DNA of 64,000 nt, taken from NCBI GenBank assembly GCA_021802425.1, contig JAJZXJ010000008.1, positions 18,596 to 82,595 of the forward strand. Reading direction: 5' to 3'. Positions 25,985-35,156 of this stretch are shown here, piece by piece; within the stretch, counting starts at the first letter, position 1; each line of letters begins with the position of its first letter. This stretch comes from Acidulodesulfobacterium sp021802425. GTDB lineage: Bacteria; SZUA-79; Acidulodesulfobacterales; Acidulodesulfobacteraceae. A program made the position numbers and the translations under genes. The notes under the pieces were generated by a model, which made no database searches, was not told the origin of the DNA, and was given only the letters and a program-made list of their open reading frames with translations.

Positions 25985-26109
25985 CGCAAATTCCTATTAA
26001 AGCCGATAAATAAATTAAAAGACAAAGTTGTCCTCTTTGGCTTAAGAGCAGTTTTAAATTTTATCGGCGAAGACTTGCCTGTCTCGTTCGATTTTTCGGG
26101 GGGCATATT

Positions 26110-26583
26110 TTATCGCTGCAACGCTGCAATGGAATTTATACCGAACGCCGGATAACCTTTTCGTTTAATCTGGTTCATTAAACCGCTGACAGCTTCTTTC
26201 ACTGAATTAAGCAGCGAACTCTCACGCTCGAAAGAATCGGGGTTATACCGCCTGAATCCTATATATGTATTAATAAGGTAATAACTGGTTATATTGTTTT
26301 TGCCGATATTACGGTATAATCCGGCGCTGGAATAATAAACATATATTCCCGCCTTTTTGTAAAAAAAATCATTAGCCGTCACATGTATCCCGTATTTTTT
26401 ATAAGGATATTTAACGGTAAACCAAGTCGGAACATTATCTGCTAACCGCCTGTTTATGAACTTGCTCGGAATGGATGAAAAGTTGGAAACCGTATAACCA
26501 AATATTCCGGCTGCACGGCTTGCCTGAGGCATCGCTAAAAATATAAATGAACAAACCGATAAACTAATTAAAATTTTTCTCAT
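26110..26583 (-). CDS. Secreted protein of unknown function
   Basis: 157 residues that I do not recognise. The N-terminus is a clear signal peptide: basic MRK, hydrophobic core ILISLSVCSFIFLAM, and a likely cleavage after SRAA. The mature part is rich in Tyr, Asn and aromatic residues (PYKKYGIHVTANDFFYKK, IYVYYSSAGLYRNIG) and has no cysteine after the signal peptide, no lipobox and no membrane helix. The last 30 residues look helical (SSLLNSVKEAVSGLMNQIKRKG). It lies alone, 125 bases from the PAS-GGDEF gene, on the same strand. Exported soluble or surface protein is the most that can be said. Confidence 0.6.
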   Translation of the reverse strand: MRKILISLSVCSFIFLAMPQASRAAGIFGYTVSNFSSIPSKFINRRLADNVPTWFTVKYPYKKYGIHVTANDFFYKKAGIYVYYSSAGLYRNIGKNNITSYYLINTYIGFRRYNPDSFERESSLLNSVKEAVSGLMNQIKRKGYPAFGINSIAALQR

Positions 26584-26909
26584 TGTTTTTTCCCTCCATT
26601 AAACCTGGTTATTATTAATAGCTCCAAAATAATCGTGCGTGTACACTGTGCGCATAAATATATGTCAAAATAAAATACTTTGAAAACTTGGCTTACCCCC
26701 ACTATTGCATTGCCGGAATTTTTTAAGAGGCTTTTTGGCTATAACTTCTCTTAATGATTATGTTATCATAAAATAAAATATAGATATTATCAATACATAT
26801 CTTTATGCCCTAATTTTTCGCAGGAGGATCAAAGTTTATAAAAGAATATTAATTATTGACTTAAAATAGGACAATATAGTATTATTATATCATAACACAA
26901 AACGCAAAA
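26584..26909. other. 326-bp intergenic region before tRNA-Ala
   Basis: AT-rich, no coding region seen. Near its right end is the promoter of tRNA-Ala (described separately); the left end holds the ribosome binding site of the minus-strand secreted-protein gene (GGAGGG about 26590-26596 read on the minus strand). GGAGG at 26822-26826 is not followed by a usable open frame. Nothing else is recognised. Confidence 0.5.
26856..26885 (+). promoter_or_regulatory. Likely sigma70 promoter of tRNA-Ala
   Basis: TTGACT (26856-26861), an 18-base spacer and TATTAT (26880-26885), with the tRNA beginning 24 bases downstream. The position and both hexamers fit a stable-RNA promoter. Confidence 0.5.
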
Positions 26910-26985
26910 GGGGCTGTAGCTCAGTTGGCAGAGCGCTTGCATGGCATGCAAGAGGTCGTCGGTTCGACCCCGATCAGCTCCACCA
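26910..26985 (+). tRNA. tRNA-Ala (GGC anticodon)
   Basis: Complete cloverleaf: acceptor GGGGCTG/CAGCTCC, D-arm AGCTCAGTTGGCAGAGC, anticodon arm CTTGC-ATGGCAT-GCAAG with anticodon GGC, T-arm with GGTTCGACCCC, discriminator A and encoded CCA. It reads GCC and GCU. Confidence 0.97.
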
Positions 26986-27033
26986 TTTAAAAAACTTACA
27001 ACTGACAAACCATAAAAATTAAGATTCGGGATA

Positions 27034-28410
27034 TTAAAAACCTATTTCCTCTCCGTAATCCGGCATATAAACATTAAACCCTTTTTCCTCGAGTTTGCTT
27101 TTATAAACTTTCATAACATACTCATCGCCATGAATCAGGCATACTTTTTGAGGCTTGACCTTTACGGCCGTTATCCATTCCACAAGTTCATTCTGGTCTG
27201 CATGCGACGAAAAGCCGTTTATTGTATAAATTTGCGCATTTACTTTAAAACTTTCGCCTAAAATATTCACTTTTTTTTCTTTTTCGACTATAAGCCTTCC
27301 CAGAGTTCCTTTTGCCTGATAGCCGACAAATATGACGGCATTTTCTTTTTTCCAGATATTATGCTTCAGGTGATGAAGAATCCTGCCGCCGTGGAGCATT
27401 CCGCTTCCGGCAATGATAATAGCCCTTCCTGATACATTATTAATTTGCTTAGATTCTTCGATATCTCTTACGATATTTAAATATGGAAAATCGAAAGGAT
27501 CGCCTTTTTTAAAAAGCGGAATTTTATCCTCTTTAAAATAAGAGAGATTTTGAACAAATATATCGGTTACACTTAGAGCAAGCGGGGAATCCAAAAACAC
27601 CTTGCATGACGGAAGAAGACCCTGTTCGTAAAATTCCCTAAGCATATAAAGTATATCCTGCGCCCTCTCCGCAGCATAGCTGGGAATCAACACATTGCCG
27701 TTGTTTTTGAGCGTATCCGTGATTGCCGCTAAAAATTCTTCTTTAGATTCCTGAAAACTTCTGTGATTTCTGTCTCCGTAAGTTGTTTCGGTGTACACTA
27801 CATCTGCTTCATCGGGATATTCAAAGTTTTTAACTATCGGTTTTTCTTTGTTTCCCAAATCGCCGGAAAAGATAACCGAGCCATCGCCCTTCTTTATTTT
27901 TACGAAAGACGAACCCAGAATATGCCCTGCGTCGCGAATTTCTATAACAAACCCGCTTTTTAAATTGTAAGGCTTATTATATTCTAAAACAGGGTTAAAA
28001 AAATCGAACGAGTTTAAAACATCAGATTCGTCATATAAAAGTTCCGGCTTTTTTTCGTTTTTCCTTAAAGATTTTTTTAATTCATATTTATAATTTTCGA
28101 ATATTATCTTTCCGGTGTCTAAAAGCAAAACTTTAGAAAGTTGGTATGTCGGTTTAGTGCATAGAATTTGCCCTTTAAATCCGTTTTTTACTAAAAAAGG
28201 AATTCTGCCGCAATGGTCTATGTGGGCATGGGTGAGTATTAAATAATCAACCTTTTTAGGATCGAAGCCGAGTTCGTAATTTTTATCCTCAAAATCCCTT
28301 TCTTGAAACAGCCCGCAATCCACCATTATATTCACATCATCTTTATCATCCGTTAACAGGTGGCAGCTTCCGGTAACATTTTTTGCGGCTCCAAAGGATT
28401 TTATAATCAT
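27034..28410 (-). CDS. Beta-CASP metallo-beta-lactamase RNA nuclease (CPSF73/YSH1-like)
   Basis: 458 residues. The metallo-beta-lactamase domain has the zinc motif HAHIDHCGR near residue 62, later GSGMLHGG, SGDLGNKEKP and the C-terminal SSHADQNEL and LIHGDE motifs. The beta-CASP insert (about 200-340) carries LIPSYAAERAQDIL and FLDSPLALSVTDIF. Bacterial members of this group are thought to be endo- and 5'-exoribonucleases of the RNase J/CPSF type (family knowledge). The N-terminal FGAAKNVTGSCHLL is typical of the group. It is cytoplasmic. The gene lies 38 bases after the outer-membrane protein gene on the same strand, though the functions appear unrelated. Confidence 0.9.
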   Translation of the reverse strand: MIIKSFGAAKNVTGSCHLLTDDKDDVNIMVDCGLFQERDFEDKNYELGFDPKKVDYLILTHAHIDHCGRIPFLVKNGFKGQILCTKPTYQLSKVLLLDTGKIIFENYKYELKKSLRKNEKKPELLYDESDVLNSFDFFNPVLEYNKPYNLKSGFVIEIRDAGHILGSSFVKIKKGDGSVIFSGDLGNKEKPIVKNFEYPDEADVVYTETTYGDRNHRSFQESKEEFLAAITDTLKNNGNVLIPSYAAERAQDILYMLREFYEQGLLPSCKVFLDSPLALSVTDIFVQNLSYFKEDKIPLFKKGDPFDFPYLNIVRDIEESKQINNVSGRAIIIAGSGMLHGGRILHHLKHNIWKKENAVIFVGYQAKGTLGRLIVEKEKKVNILGESFKVNAQIYTINGFSSHADQNELVEWITAVKVKPQKVCLIHGDEYVMKVYKSKLEEKGFNVYMPDYGEEIGF

Positions 28411-28448
28411 TTTTATAATAAGCTCTTTATTTATATTTGAAATAATAA

Positions 28449-29297
28449 CTAAAATCTCAGCCTTAAACCAACCTCAGGACCGTCAAACGCTAAACTTCCA
28501 TCGACATTATTTGTGTTAACATGAATCTTGTCATACACATAATCCGCAAAAACCGACAGAGGTCCGACCGCCTTATAGTTTACGCCCGCGTTTATATGGT
28601 AATAATAGCCTTTTGAACCGATTGTGAATCCCTGGAATTTTCCTACCAATGATATATCGTTAAGTGGAGAAATTTTTATTCTTCCCCCGATAATGGGCAA
28701 TGGTAAATTCACATTTTTTGATTCCGAAAGGGAAAGGGATGGGGCATCGAGCTCTGCTTTAGCCGTGATGACATTAACGCCCACCCCGATTCCGATTTCC
28801 GCATATCTGTTTATCGAAAAATTATGTGTATAAAACAGTTTATAGCTGTACAAGTCTAATTTTGATGTTACGGGAGCGCTGGCGGTATAAGTCTGTCCGT
28901 TAAAATAAACGGTTTGGGACAAAACTTTGGAGCCGCTATAAATGTATGGGACATAAGTAAAAGAAATTCTATTGTCGTATAATATTAAGAACGCGGCTTT
29001 AAACATCGGTTCGGTCTTGGTTGTTTGAAGCCCGATATCCGAAGGAGTCATGTTTGTCGGAGCAAATCCGTTTACCAAATTCCCAACCGCTACATGCCCC
29101 GAAAGATTTTGAAAATAGGCTCCGCCCTTTACCTCCGCGCCGAGCATACCCGAAGCATAAGCCTTAGGCGTATTTAAGGGTATGAAAGATATTAAAATCA
29201 AGCCGGCAAAAGCGGCAAAAATAAAAATAATAGATGAGCGGAATAATTTTAGAGATTTATTATTGTTAACGGTTCCTTTAAAATTTAGCATTGACAT
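28449..29297 (-). CDS. Outer-membrane beta-barrel protein
   Basis: 282 residues. A signal peptide with hydrophobic core IIFIFAAFAGLILISF and cleavage near AYASG is followed by alternating polar and apolar strands, glycine and aromatic girdles, and a C-terminal strand GPEVGLRLRF ending in Phe, the recognition signal for the BAM complex. Long polar loops suggest a small barrel of about 8-10 strands, similar in layout to the TIGR04219-type outer-membrane proteins, but I would not name it further. GGGAGG eight bases before the ATG at 29297 supports the start. Role (porin, adhesin, structural) unknown. Confidence 0.8.
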   Translation of the reverse strand: MSMLNFKGTVNNNKSLKLFRSSIIFIFAAFAGLILISFIPLNTPKAYASGMLGAEVKGGAYFQNLSGHVAVGNLVNGFAPTNMTPSDIGLQTTKTEPMFKAAFLILYDNRISFTYVPYIYSGSKVLSQTVYFNGQTYTASAPVTSKLDLYSYKLFYTHNFSINRYAEIGIGVGVNVITAKAELDAPSLSLSESKNVNLPLPIIGGRIKISPLNDISLVGKFQGFTIGSKGYYYHINAGVNYKAVGPLSVFADYVYDKIHVNTNNVDGSLAFDGPEVGLRLRF

Positions 29298-29530
29298 AAT
29301 AAATACCTCCCGTTTATTAAAAGTCGTTTATTTATATATTTATATTGCTAATATAGATTGCCTCTTTTTAACTTTTTTATTTTTTATTTTATTATTGTTA
29401 TTATTTATTTTAAAACTTGTCAAGATATTTTTCTTGCTTTCAATAATGTATAAAATATAATATAATTCTTGCATATTTAACGGGTCTTTTTTGTTTCAAC
29501 AAATTTACATAACGGGGGTCCATTATTTTA

Positions 29531-31810
29531 ATGAATTTTAAATATCTGGAAAACCTTACAAAGATAGTCGAAGGAGTGCTTACAAATTATAACATAGCTT
29601 ATGCATGGATAGGTATAAAAAAAGATAATTTCCTAATTCAGCCGATTCTTTCCATAGGATTCGAAAAATCTTTTCTCGATGAAATCGAGATAAGATGGGA
29701 CGACTCGAAATACGGAAACGGGGAGGCGGGAAGATCGGTTAAAAGCGGCAAGCCCGTCGTATTAAATGATGTAAATAACGACCCCTCCTATAAATCTTTT
29801 TTAGATTACGCCGAAAAATACGGCTATAAATCCTCTGCGGCAATCCCCCTTAAAATGGACGATACAATTTTAGGTTCGCTCAATGTCTATTCTAAAAGAA
29901 AAAACTATTTCTCGGATAGGCTAATGAGTGAAATCACAGCTTTTAGCGAAGCGTTATCCCCGATAATATATAATACGATAATAAAAGAACCTCACCTCGA
30001 TGAAAAACTGACTGAATATATGGAAGTGCTTTATGATATAACACTTAATATAAATAAGGGGGTAATGTCCGATTTAAATATAAATTACTTAATCTTAGAC
30101 GCATTATCCATTATCGAAAAACTGCTTATGGCTGACGGTTCCGAATTTATAATTTATAATAGAACGACGCATAAGCCCGAATTAAATGTTCCTTCGAAAC
30201 TATGGATAAAAAATTTTAGGAAATCGTCTTCGGATGAAGTTTTTCATGGAATAACGCCTGCCCTCGATTTTTTACTCAGCAGCTCGAAACCATATACCTA
30301 TGACTATACAAAATTTCCTCCTGCCATCCCGTTTTATTTAAAAAAGGGGCTTAAAACCATAGGCGGCGCTTCTATGAAGGCATACGTGTATGATAGGCAG
30401 TATGAAGCCGTGCTGGTTCTTGCGAGAAAATATAACAAGTTGTTTAAGGAAAGCGAACTCAGCCTGCTCCGGCTCCTATCGCAGCTTTTTTTCTCGAGCT
30501 ATGCCGTAAACAAGTATATGTCAAATATAACCGCTCTCAGTAAAGACCTCGATATTCTTTCCCGTATCGATGTTTTAACGAATACATATAACAAAGAATC
30601 CTTTATGATGTTTCTTAACGAAGAAATAAACCGCTACAAAATAGCAAAGGAAAGTTTTGTTATCGGGATAATCGACATCGATAATTTTAGCCACATAAAC
30701 GATACTTACGGCTATTCGATAGGCGACATCCTGATAAAAAGGGTTGCCGAATACTTAGAAGAAAGTCTTTCAAAATTTGGAATAATAGCGAGGTTAAGCG
30801 GTGATGAATTTGGCGTGATTATGCAAAACACGACTAAAAAAATTGCAAATTCTACTTTAAACAAGCTGATTTCGGATTTATCCGATAAAAAGTTTAACTT
30901 GGACAATATCTCGTTAAATTTAGGCATCACGGCAGGCATTGCAGAATTTCCGTCCGACGCGTCTCTCACGGATGAACTTCTGTCCATTGCCGATAACGCC
31001 CTTCATTTTGCCAAAGAAGAAGGAAAAAGCATGGTGGGATATAAGGAAATTGCAAAAAATTATATAATTAAAAGCTCCAAGACCGATTTAATTTACAAAG
31101 CTATCGAACAGGACCTCTTTCTGCCTGCATTTCAACCGATAAGAAATATTAGCGATCTTGCAATTTACGGCTATGAATCCCTTGCAAGAATTAGAATGAA
31201 CGGCGCGGTGTACTCGGCCTACGAATTTATTGACACAATAGAAAAGCTTAATCTTATTAACAAACTCGATTTTATTTTAATGGAAAAGGCTTTTGATATT
31301 TTTAACCGGTTTTCAATGGATAACGCAATAGAAACAAAGCTTTTTTATAATATAAATCCCGGCATGTTTAAAAACGCAAAAAATATCGACGAATTAAAGA
31401 AAACAATTAGAAAACATAATATGGAAGGAAAATTGTTCTTCGAAATTACGGAAAGAGAAACTCTCCCGAATTTAGAAGGATTTTCAAAATTTGTTAAGAT
31501 TATGGACGAAGAGGGGATATTTTTTGTGCTGGACGACTTTGGAAGCGGATATTCTTCCCTTAATTATCTTAAGTATCTTCCATCGACCCCTATTATAAAA
31601 ATCGACGGCTCATTCATTAAAAACTGCCATAAGAATAAAAGGGATGCCAGTCTTGTCGAAGGAATAGCGACACTGGCAAAAAGCATAGACATTATCCCGT
31701 TAGCCGAATTTGTCGAAAACGAAGAAATACTGACCGAATTAAAACAGAGGGGCATAGAGCTTGTTCAAGGATATTACACCGGCGAGCCTTCATTCGATAT
31801 CAGCCTTTAA
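29531..31810 (+). CDS. GAF-GGDEF-EAL signalling protein
   Basis: 759 soluble residues. An N-terminal GAF domain (about 5-155; IGFEKSF, GRSVKSGKPVVLNDV, AAIPLKMDDTILGSL), a second GAF-like region (about 160-340), GGDEF (about 355-505) and EAL (about 520-755). The GGDEF active site reads RLSGDEF, a tolerated variant, but the RxxD inhibitory site is absent. In the EAL domain the signature reads YESLARI instead of EAL, while the other catalytic residues appear kept: NINPGMF, EITERETL, LDDFGSGYSSL, IKIDGSF and AEFVE. The protein probably hydrolyses c-di-GMP, perhaps with the GGDEF domain as GTP-binding regulator, but a bifunctional enzyme is possible. It is monocistronic and convergent with the PAS-GAF-GGDEF gene. 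Confidence 0.9.
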   Translation: MNFKYLENLTKIVEGVLTNYNIAYAWIGIKKDNFLIQPILSIGFEKSFLDEIEIRWDDSKYGNGEAGRSVKSGKPVVLNDVNNDPSYKSFLDYAEKYGYKSSAAIPLKMDDTILGSLNVYSKRKNYFSDRLMSEITAFSEALSPIIYNTIIKEPHLDEKLTEYMEVLYDITLNINKGVMSDLNINYLILDALSIIEKLLMADGSEFIIYNRTTHKPELNVPSKLWIKNFRKSSSDEVFHGITPALDFLLSSSKPYTYDYTKFPPAIPFYLKKGLKTIGGASMKAYVYDRQYEAVLVLARKYNKLFKESELSLLRLLSQLFFSSYAVNKYMSNITALSKDLDILSRIDVLTNTYNKESFMMFLNEEINRYKIAKESFVIGIIDIDNFSHINDTYGYSIGDILIKRVAEYLEESLSKFGIIARLSGDEFGVIMQNTTKKIANSTLNKLISDLSDKKFNLDNISLNLGITAGIAEFPSDASLTDELLSIADNALHFAKEEGKSMVGYKEIAKNYIIKSSKTDLIYKAIEQDLFLPAFQPIRNISDLAIYGYESLARIRMNGAVYSAYEFIDTIEKLNLINKLDFILMEKAFDIFNRFSMDNAIETKLFYNINPGMFKNAKNIDELKKTIRKHNMEGKLFFEITERETLPNLEGFSKFVKIMDEEGIFFVLDDFGSGYSSLNYLKYLPSTPIIKIDGSFIKNCHKNKRDASLVEGIATLAKSIDIIPLAEFVENEEILTELKQRGIELVQGYYTGEPSFDISL

Positions 31811-31833
31811 TTTAACCGGCTAATTTAGAATAT

Positions 31834-31882
31834 ATCTTCGCTTACATGCTATGAAGAACATGGCTTTTCAGTAAGCGAAGAT
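31834..31882. terminator. Probable bidirectional terminator between convergent c-di-GMP genes
   Basis: A perfect 12-bp inverted repeat, ATCTTCGCTTAC (31834-31845) and GTAAGCGAAGAT (31871-31882), separated by 25 bases. Its right arm forms the last codons of the minus-strand diguanylate cyclase gene. The plus strand afterwards is T-rich (TTTGTATTTCTTCATTTT). Position between two convergent gene ends fits a shared terminator. Confidence 0.5.
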
Positions 31883-33285
31883 GATTTGTATTTCTTCATT
31901 TTATAAAGTCTTTTATCGCCCTTTAGATACAAATCGTCAATTGTTTTTCCATCCTCAAGGTATGTCGCAAAGCCTATCGAAGCGCTAAGATTTATTATTA
32001 CATCGTCTTCTAACATAAATTTCTTCTTTTTAAGCTCGTCTTTTATCTTTTTAATTATGCTCTTAGCGCCGCCTGCGTCGGTATCCGGAAGTATCACCAT
32101 AAACTCGTCTCCCCCGAATCTCGATATGACATCACAGCTTCTTAAAGATTCCTTTAAAAAATTAACAAACATTTTTAATGTTATGTCGCCGATTTTATGT
32201 CCGTACTTATCGTTAATATCTTTAAAATTATCGAGGTCGAACATTAAAATTGAAAATATAGCTTTGTTCCTGCCGGCCCTTGCTATCTCTTTTTCCAAAA
32301 AACCTTCGGCAAATCTTCTATTGAAAGCCTTCGTCAGAGAATCGACGGTTGCGTAAAAATGGGCTTCTTTATACACCTTTAGCGCCATTATGTAAGATGA
32401 TATCGTATTGGCAACATCGACTACAAAGTTTATTACTTCATCCGTAAAATAATCTTTTTCCAGATTAAAAATATGAATTAACCCCTGAACCCTTGAATTA
32501 AAAGATATGGGGACGCATATATAACCGCCGCTTTTTTGGGGATATATATGGTAGCGGCAGGTATAGTCCTTATTTATATCTTTTACGGTAAAAGGCTTAT
32601 TTTCTCTTATTATATAACAAAGCGAAGGGTTATGAGTAACCTCTTTAGATTCGATAAAGCCGCCGCCGACAGGTTTTAACGAGGTTACGATATTAACCCT
32701 TTGCGAGTCAAAATCTATATTTTTTATCAATATCTGATTGGCTTTTACATTTTGTTTTAAAAAAATAAGCGCATCATGATAAATATCCTCTTCGTTGATT
32801 TCCCCTTGAATTTTTTTGATAAAATCGTTAAATTTCCTTAGCCTTTCCTGCGTATTGAGCAATTCCTCTTTTTGTTTTTTAAGTTTATTTTCATTTTCTT
32901 TAACTTCGGTTATGTCCGTTAATATGCAAAATCTGCCCGAATACTTGCCGGCATCATTGTAAATCGGGGTAGTAATCCTTCTTATATATTTAACTTTATG
33001 GTCTAACTTGCGGGATATAATAGTTTTAAGCTGTTTTGGAGCGTTTTTGGCATCTCCGTTAATTTTTTTTGGGAAGAAAGGCACCAGGGTTTTAATAGAT
33101 TTATCGACTTTTATTAATTTAAATAGATCCGCAGCTTTGGAACCCCTTAATTCAATTCCTTTTTCAAGTCCGCACATTTTTATAAAAGCTTCGTTATAGT
33201 CGATTATCGTGTTATTTATATCATAAAATATAAAGCCGTCTGGAATATTCGAGAGCACATTTTTGCAAATATCGAGCTTTTCCAT
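31849..33285 (-). CDS. PAS-GAF-GGDEF diguanylate cyclase
   Basis: 478 soluble residues. PAS domain (about 1-130; SNIPDGFIFYDINNTIIDYN, CGLEKGIELRG), a coiled-coil linker (ENENKLKKQKEELLNTQERL), a GAF-like domain (about 155-295) and GGDEF (about 310-470) with intact active site RFGGDEF and an RSCD inhibitory site. It should synthesise c-di-GMP with product feedback. The C-terminal residues are encoded by the right arm of the hairpin described at 31834-31882. Signals sensed by PAS and GAF are unknown. The gene stands alone and is convergent with the GAF-GGDEF-EAL gene, so a cyclase and a likely phosphodiesterase are adjacent. Confidence 0.92.
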   Translation of the reverse strand: MEKLDICKNVLSNIPDGFIFYDINNTIIDYNEAFIKMCGLEKGIELRGSKAADLFKLIKVDKSIKTLVPFFPKKINGDAKNAPKQLKTIISRKLDHKVKYIRRITTPIYNDAGKYSGRFCILTDITEVKENENKLKKQKEELLNTQERLRKFNDFIKKIQGEINEEDIYHDALIFLKQNVKANQILIKNIDFDSQRVNIVTSLKPVGGGFIESKEVTHNPSLCYIIRENKPFTVKDINKDYTCRYHIYPQKSGGYICVPISFNSRVQGLIHIFNLEKDYFTDEVINFVVDVANTISSYIMALKVYKEAHFYATVDSLTKAFNRRFAEGFLEKEIARAGRNKAIFSILMFDLDNFKDINDKYGHKIGDITLKMFVNFLKESLRSCDVISRFGGDEFMVILPDTDAGGAKSIIKKIKDELKKKKFMLEDDVIINLSASIGFATYLEDGKTIDDLYLKGDKRLYKMKKYKSSSLTEKPCSS

Positions 33286-33366
33286 TTACAACTCCATAAA
33301 TTACAATAAATTGCAATTTTTCGTTTTACCGGCTAAAGAGGTAAGAATTTATAAATTTTTTTTGAA

Positions 33367-33443
33367 TGGTCGGGACGACTGGATTTGAACCAGCGACCCC
33401 TTGCTCCCGAAGCAAGTGCGCTACCGAGCTGCGCTACGTCCCG
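33367..33443 (-). tRNA. tRNA-Pro (CGG anticodon)
   Basis: Cloverleaf on the minus strand: acceptor CGGGACG/CGTCCCG, D-arm AGCGCAGCTCGGTAGCGC, anticodon arm CTTGC-TTCGGGA-GCAAG with anticodon CGG, T-arm GGTTCAAATCC, discriminator A and encoded CCA. It begins ten bases after the rpe stop, so it may be processed from an htpX-rpe-tRNA transcript. Confidence 0.97.
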
Positions 33444-33453
33444 AAAATAAAAA

Positions 33454-34104
33454 CTAAATTCTTTCCTTCATTTCCATAATTGTCCTTTTGTAATCATCGG
33501 TTTTAAATATTCCGGAACCGCTGACGATAATATTTGCTCCCGAATTAGAAACATCGGCAATATTAATAACCTTTATGCCGCCGTCAACCTCTACCTGTGT
33601 TTCTAATTCGCGGCGCGATATGATTTTACGCATATTTTCTATCTTAAATAAAGACGAGTATATAAATTCCTGTCCGCTAAAACCCGGATTTACGGACATA
33701 ATTAAAACCAAATCTATATAATCTAATATCTCATCCAAAGCCGCAATAGGCGTGGACGGATTTATCGCAACCCCGGGGCTTGCGCCCAATTCCCTGATTT
33801 TTTCGACAGCCCTGTGCAAATGAATACACCCTTCCTGATGTATCGTCAAAATATCCGCTCCGCTTTTAACAAACTCTTCGATGTATCTTTCCGGTTTATC
33901 AATCATCAAATGAACATCTAAGGGAATATCGGTTTCCGATTTTATTGCGCTGACAAGATCCCATCCGGCGGTTATATTTGGAACAAATATACCGTCCATA
34001 ATATCGATGTGTATTAAATCGGCGCCCGCTTCTTTTATTAATTCAAGTTCGACTGCCAAATTTAATAAATTACCCGAAAGAATAGACGGCGCTATTTTTT
34101 TCAT
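33454..34104 (-). CDS. rpe: Ribulose-phosphate 3-epimerase
   Basis: 216-residue TIM barrel interconverting ribulose 5-phosphate and xylulose 5-phosphate in the pentose phosphate pathway. Motifs: APSILSGNLLNLA at the N-terminus, the metal-binding HIDIMDGIFVPNIT, DVHLMIDKPERYI, TIHQEG, GVAINPSTP, MSVNPGFSGQEFI and the C-terminal EVDGGIK and SGSGIFKTDD phosphate-binding motif. Normal length. It starts nine bases after htpX ends, and tRNA-Pro follows ten bases downstream. Confidence 0.96.
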   Translation of the reverse strand: MKKIAPSILSGNLLNLAVELELIKEAGADLIHIDIMDGIFVPNITAGWDLVSAIKSETDIPLDVHLMIDKPERYIEEFVKSGADILTIHQEGCIHLHRAVEKIRELGASPGVAINPSTPIAALDEILDYIDLVLIMSVNPGFSGQEFIYSSLFKIENMRKIISRRELETQVEVDGGIKVINIADVSNSGANIIVSGSGIFKTDDYKRTIMEMKERI

Positions 34105-34113
34105 TATTTTTTA

Positions 34114-34974
34114 TTAAACCCCTCTTGCCATTTCCTTCAGCTTTTCAATTCTGTCTTCCGTTGCGGGATGAGTGCTGAACAAGCTTTTAAAAGCGCCGCT
34201 CCTGAGCGGATTTACTATAAACATATGCGCGGTAGCGTGGGTCATCTGATTTGCTGGCATAGGCTCTTCCTCATTTCCTGCTTCTAATTTGTTTAATGCG
34301 CTTGCTAAGTAAAGCGGATTGCCGCTTAACGCTGCCCCGCCCTTATCAGCCGCGTATTCCCTCTGTCTCGAGATTGCAAGCTGAATCAATGTGGCAATTA
34401 AAGGGGCGAGTATTGCCATTACGATTAAACCGACAATATTGCCTTCCCTATCGTTGCTCCTTCCCCCAAAACCTGTAAACATCGCCCCCCATTCGGCCAT
34501 CCATGCAAGCATGCTAATCGCGCCGGCAACGGTAGCCGCAATAGAGCTTATCAGTATATCCCTGTTTTTTACATGGGTTAATTCGTGTCCGATAACGCCC
34601 GATAATTCGTTATTGTTTAAAATTCTCATAATGCCCGTCGTAACGCAGACGGCGGCATGCTGAGGATTTCTACCGGTTGCAAAGGCATTCGGGGTATCTT
34701 CTTCTACTATATAAACCTTAGGCATCGGGATATTTCCCCTTACCGCAAGATTTCTGACTATCGAATAAAGTTCAGGCTGTTCCGCCTCCGTAACGGGGGT
34801 GGCGTGGTACATAGATAAAACCATTTTATCGCTAAACCAATATGTCCCGATATTCATTATAGCCGCAAAAACTAGAGCTATTACCATGCCCTGTGTTCCT
34901 CCAAGCACGCCGCCGGCGGCAATAAGTATAACGGTAAGCAATGTCATTAATACAAAAGTCTTAAAATAATTCAT
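34114..34974 (-). CDS. htpX: Membrane zinc metalloprotease HtpX
   Basis: 286 residues, normal length for this heat-shock protease that degrades misfolded membrane proteins at the cytoplasmic face. Hydrophobic segments occur at about 5-40 and in the middle (SSIAATVAGAISMLAWM and IVGLIVMAILAPLIATLI). The zinc site is HELTH (VIGHELTHVKNRD) with the third ligand E in REYAADKGGAAL. The C-terminus FSTHPATEDRIEKLKEMA is typical. First gene before rpe and tRNA-Pro on the minus strand. The 182 bases upstream, to scpB, show nothing notable. Confidence 0.95.
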   Translation of the reverse strand: MNYFKTFVLMTLLTVILIAAGGVLGGTQGMVIALVFAAIMNIGTYWFSDKMVLSMYHATPVTEAEQPELYSIVRNLAVRGNIPMPKVYIVEEDTPNAFATGRNPQHAAVCVTTGIMRILNNNELSGVIGHELTHVKNRDILISSIAATVAGAISMLAWMAEWGAMFTGFGGRSNDREGNIVGLIVMAILAPLIATLIQLAISRQREYAADKGGAALSGNPLYLASALNKLEAGNEEEPMPANQMTHATAHMFIVNPLRSGAFKSLFSTHPATEDRIEKLKEMARGV

Positions 34975-35156
34975 ACAACTAAATCCTCATCTTTTATCTA
35001 TATGATTGGCAAATTACGAATCGAAAATCAGTGAATATCAATTGAAAATCAACGGAACTCATCTCTTTTTTCGCATTTCTCGTTTGTCTTTGCCTTATAA
35101 ATTCATTATACCCCAAAATTTTATGAATTTGTTAAAAAATAATTATCTTTATTACA

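Noticed and set aside
34975..35156. Structured RNA between htpX and scpB
   Set aside because: The stretch is AT-rich with no stable stems or conserved motifs visible by eye.
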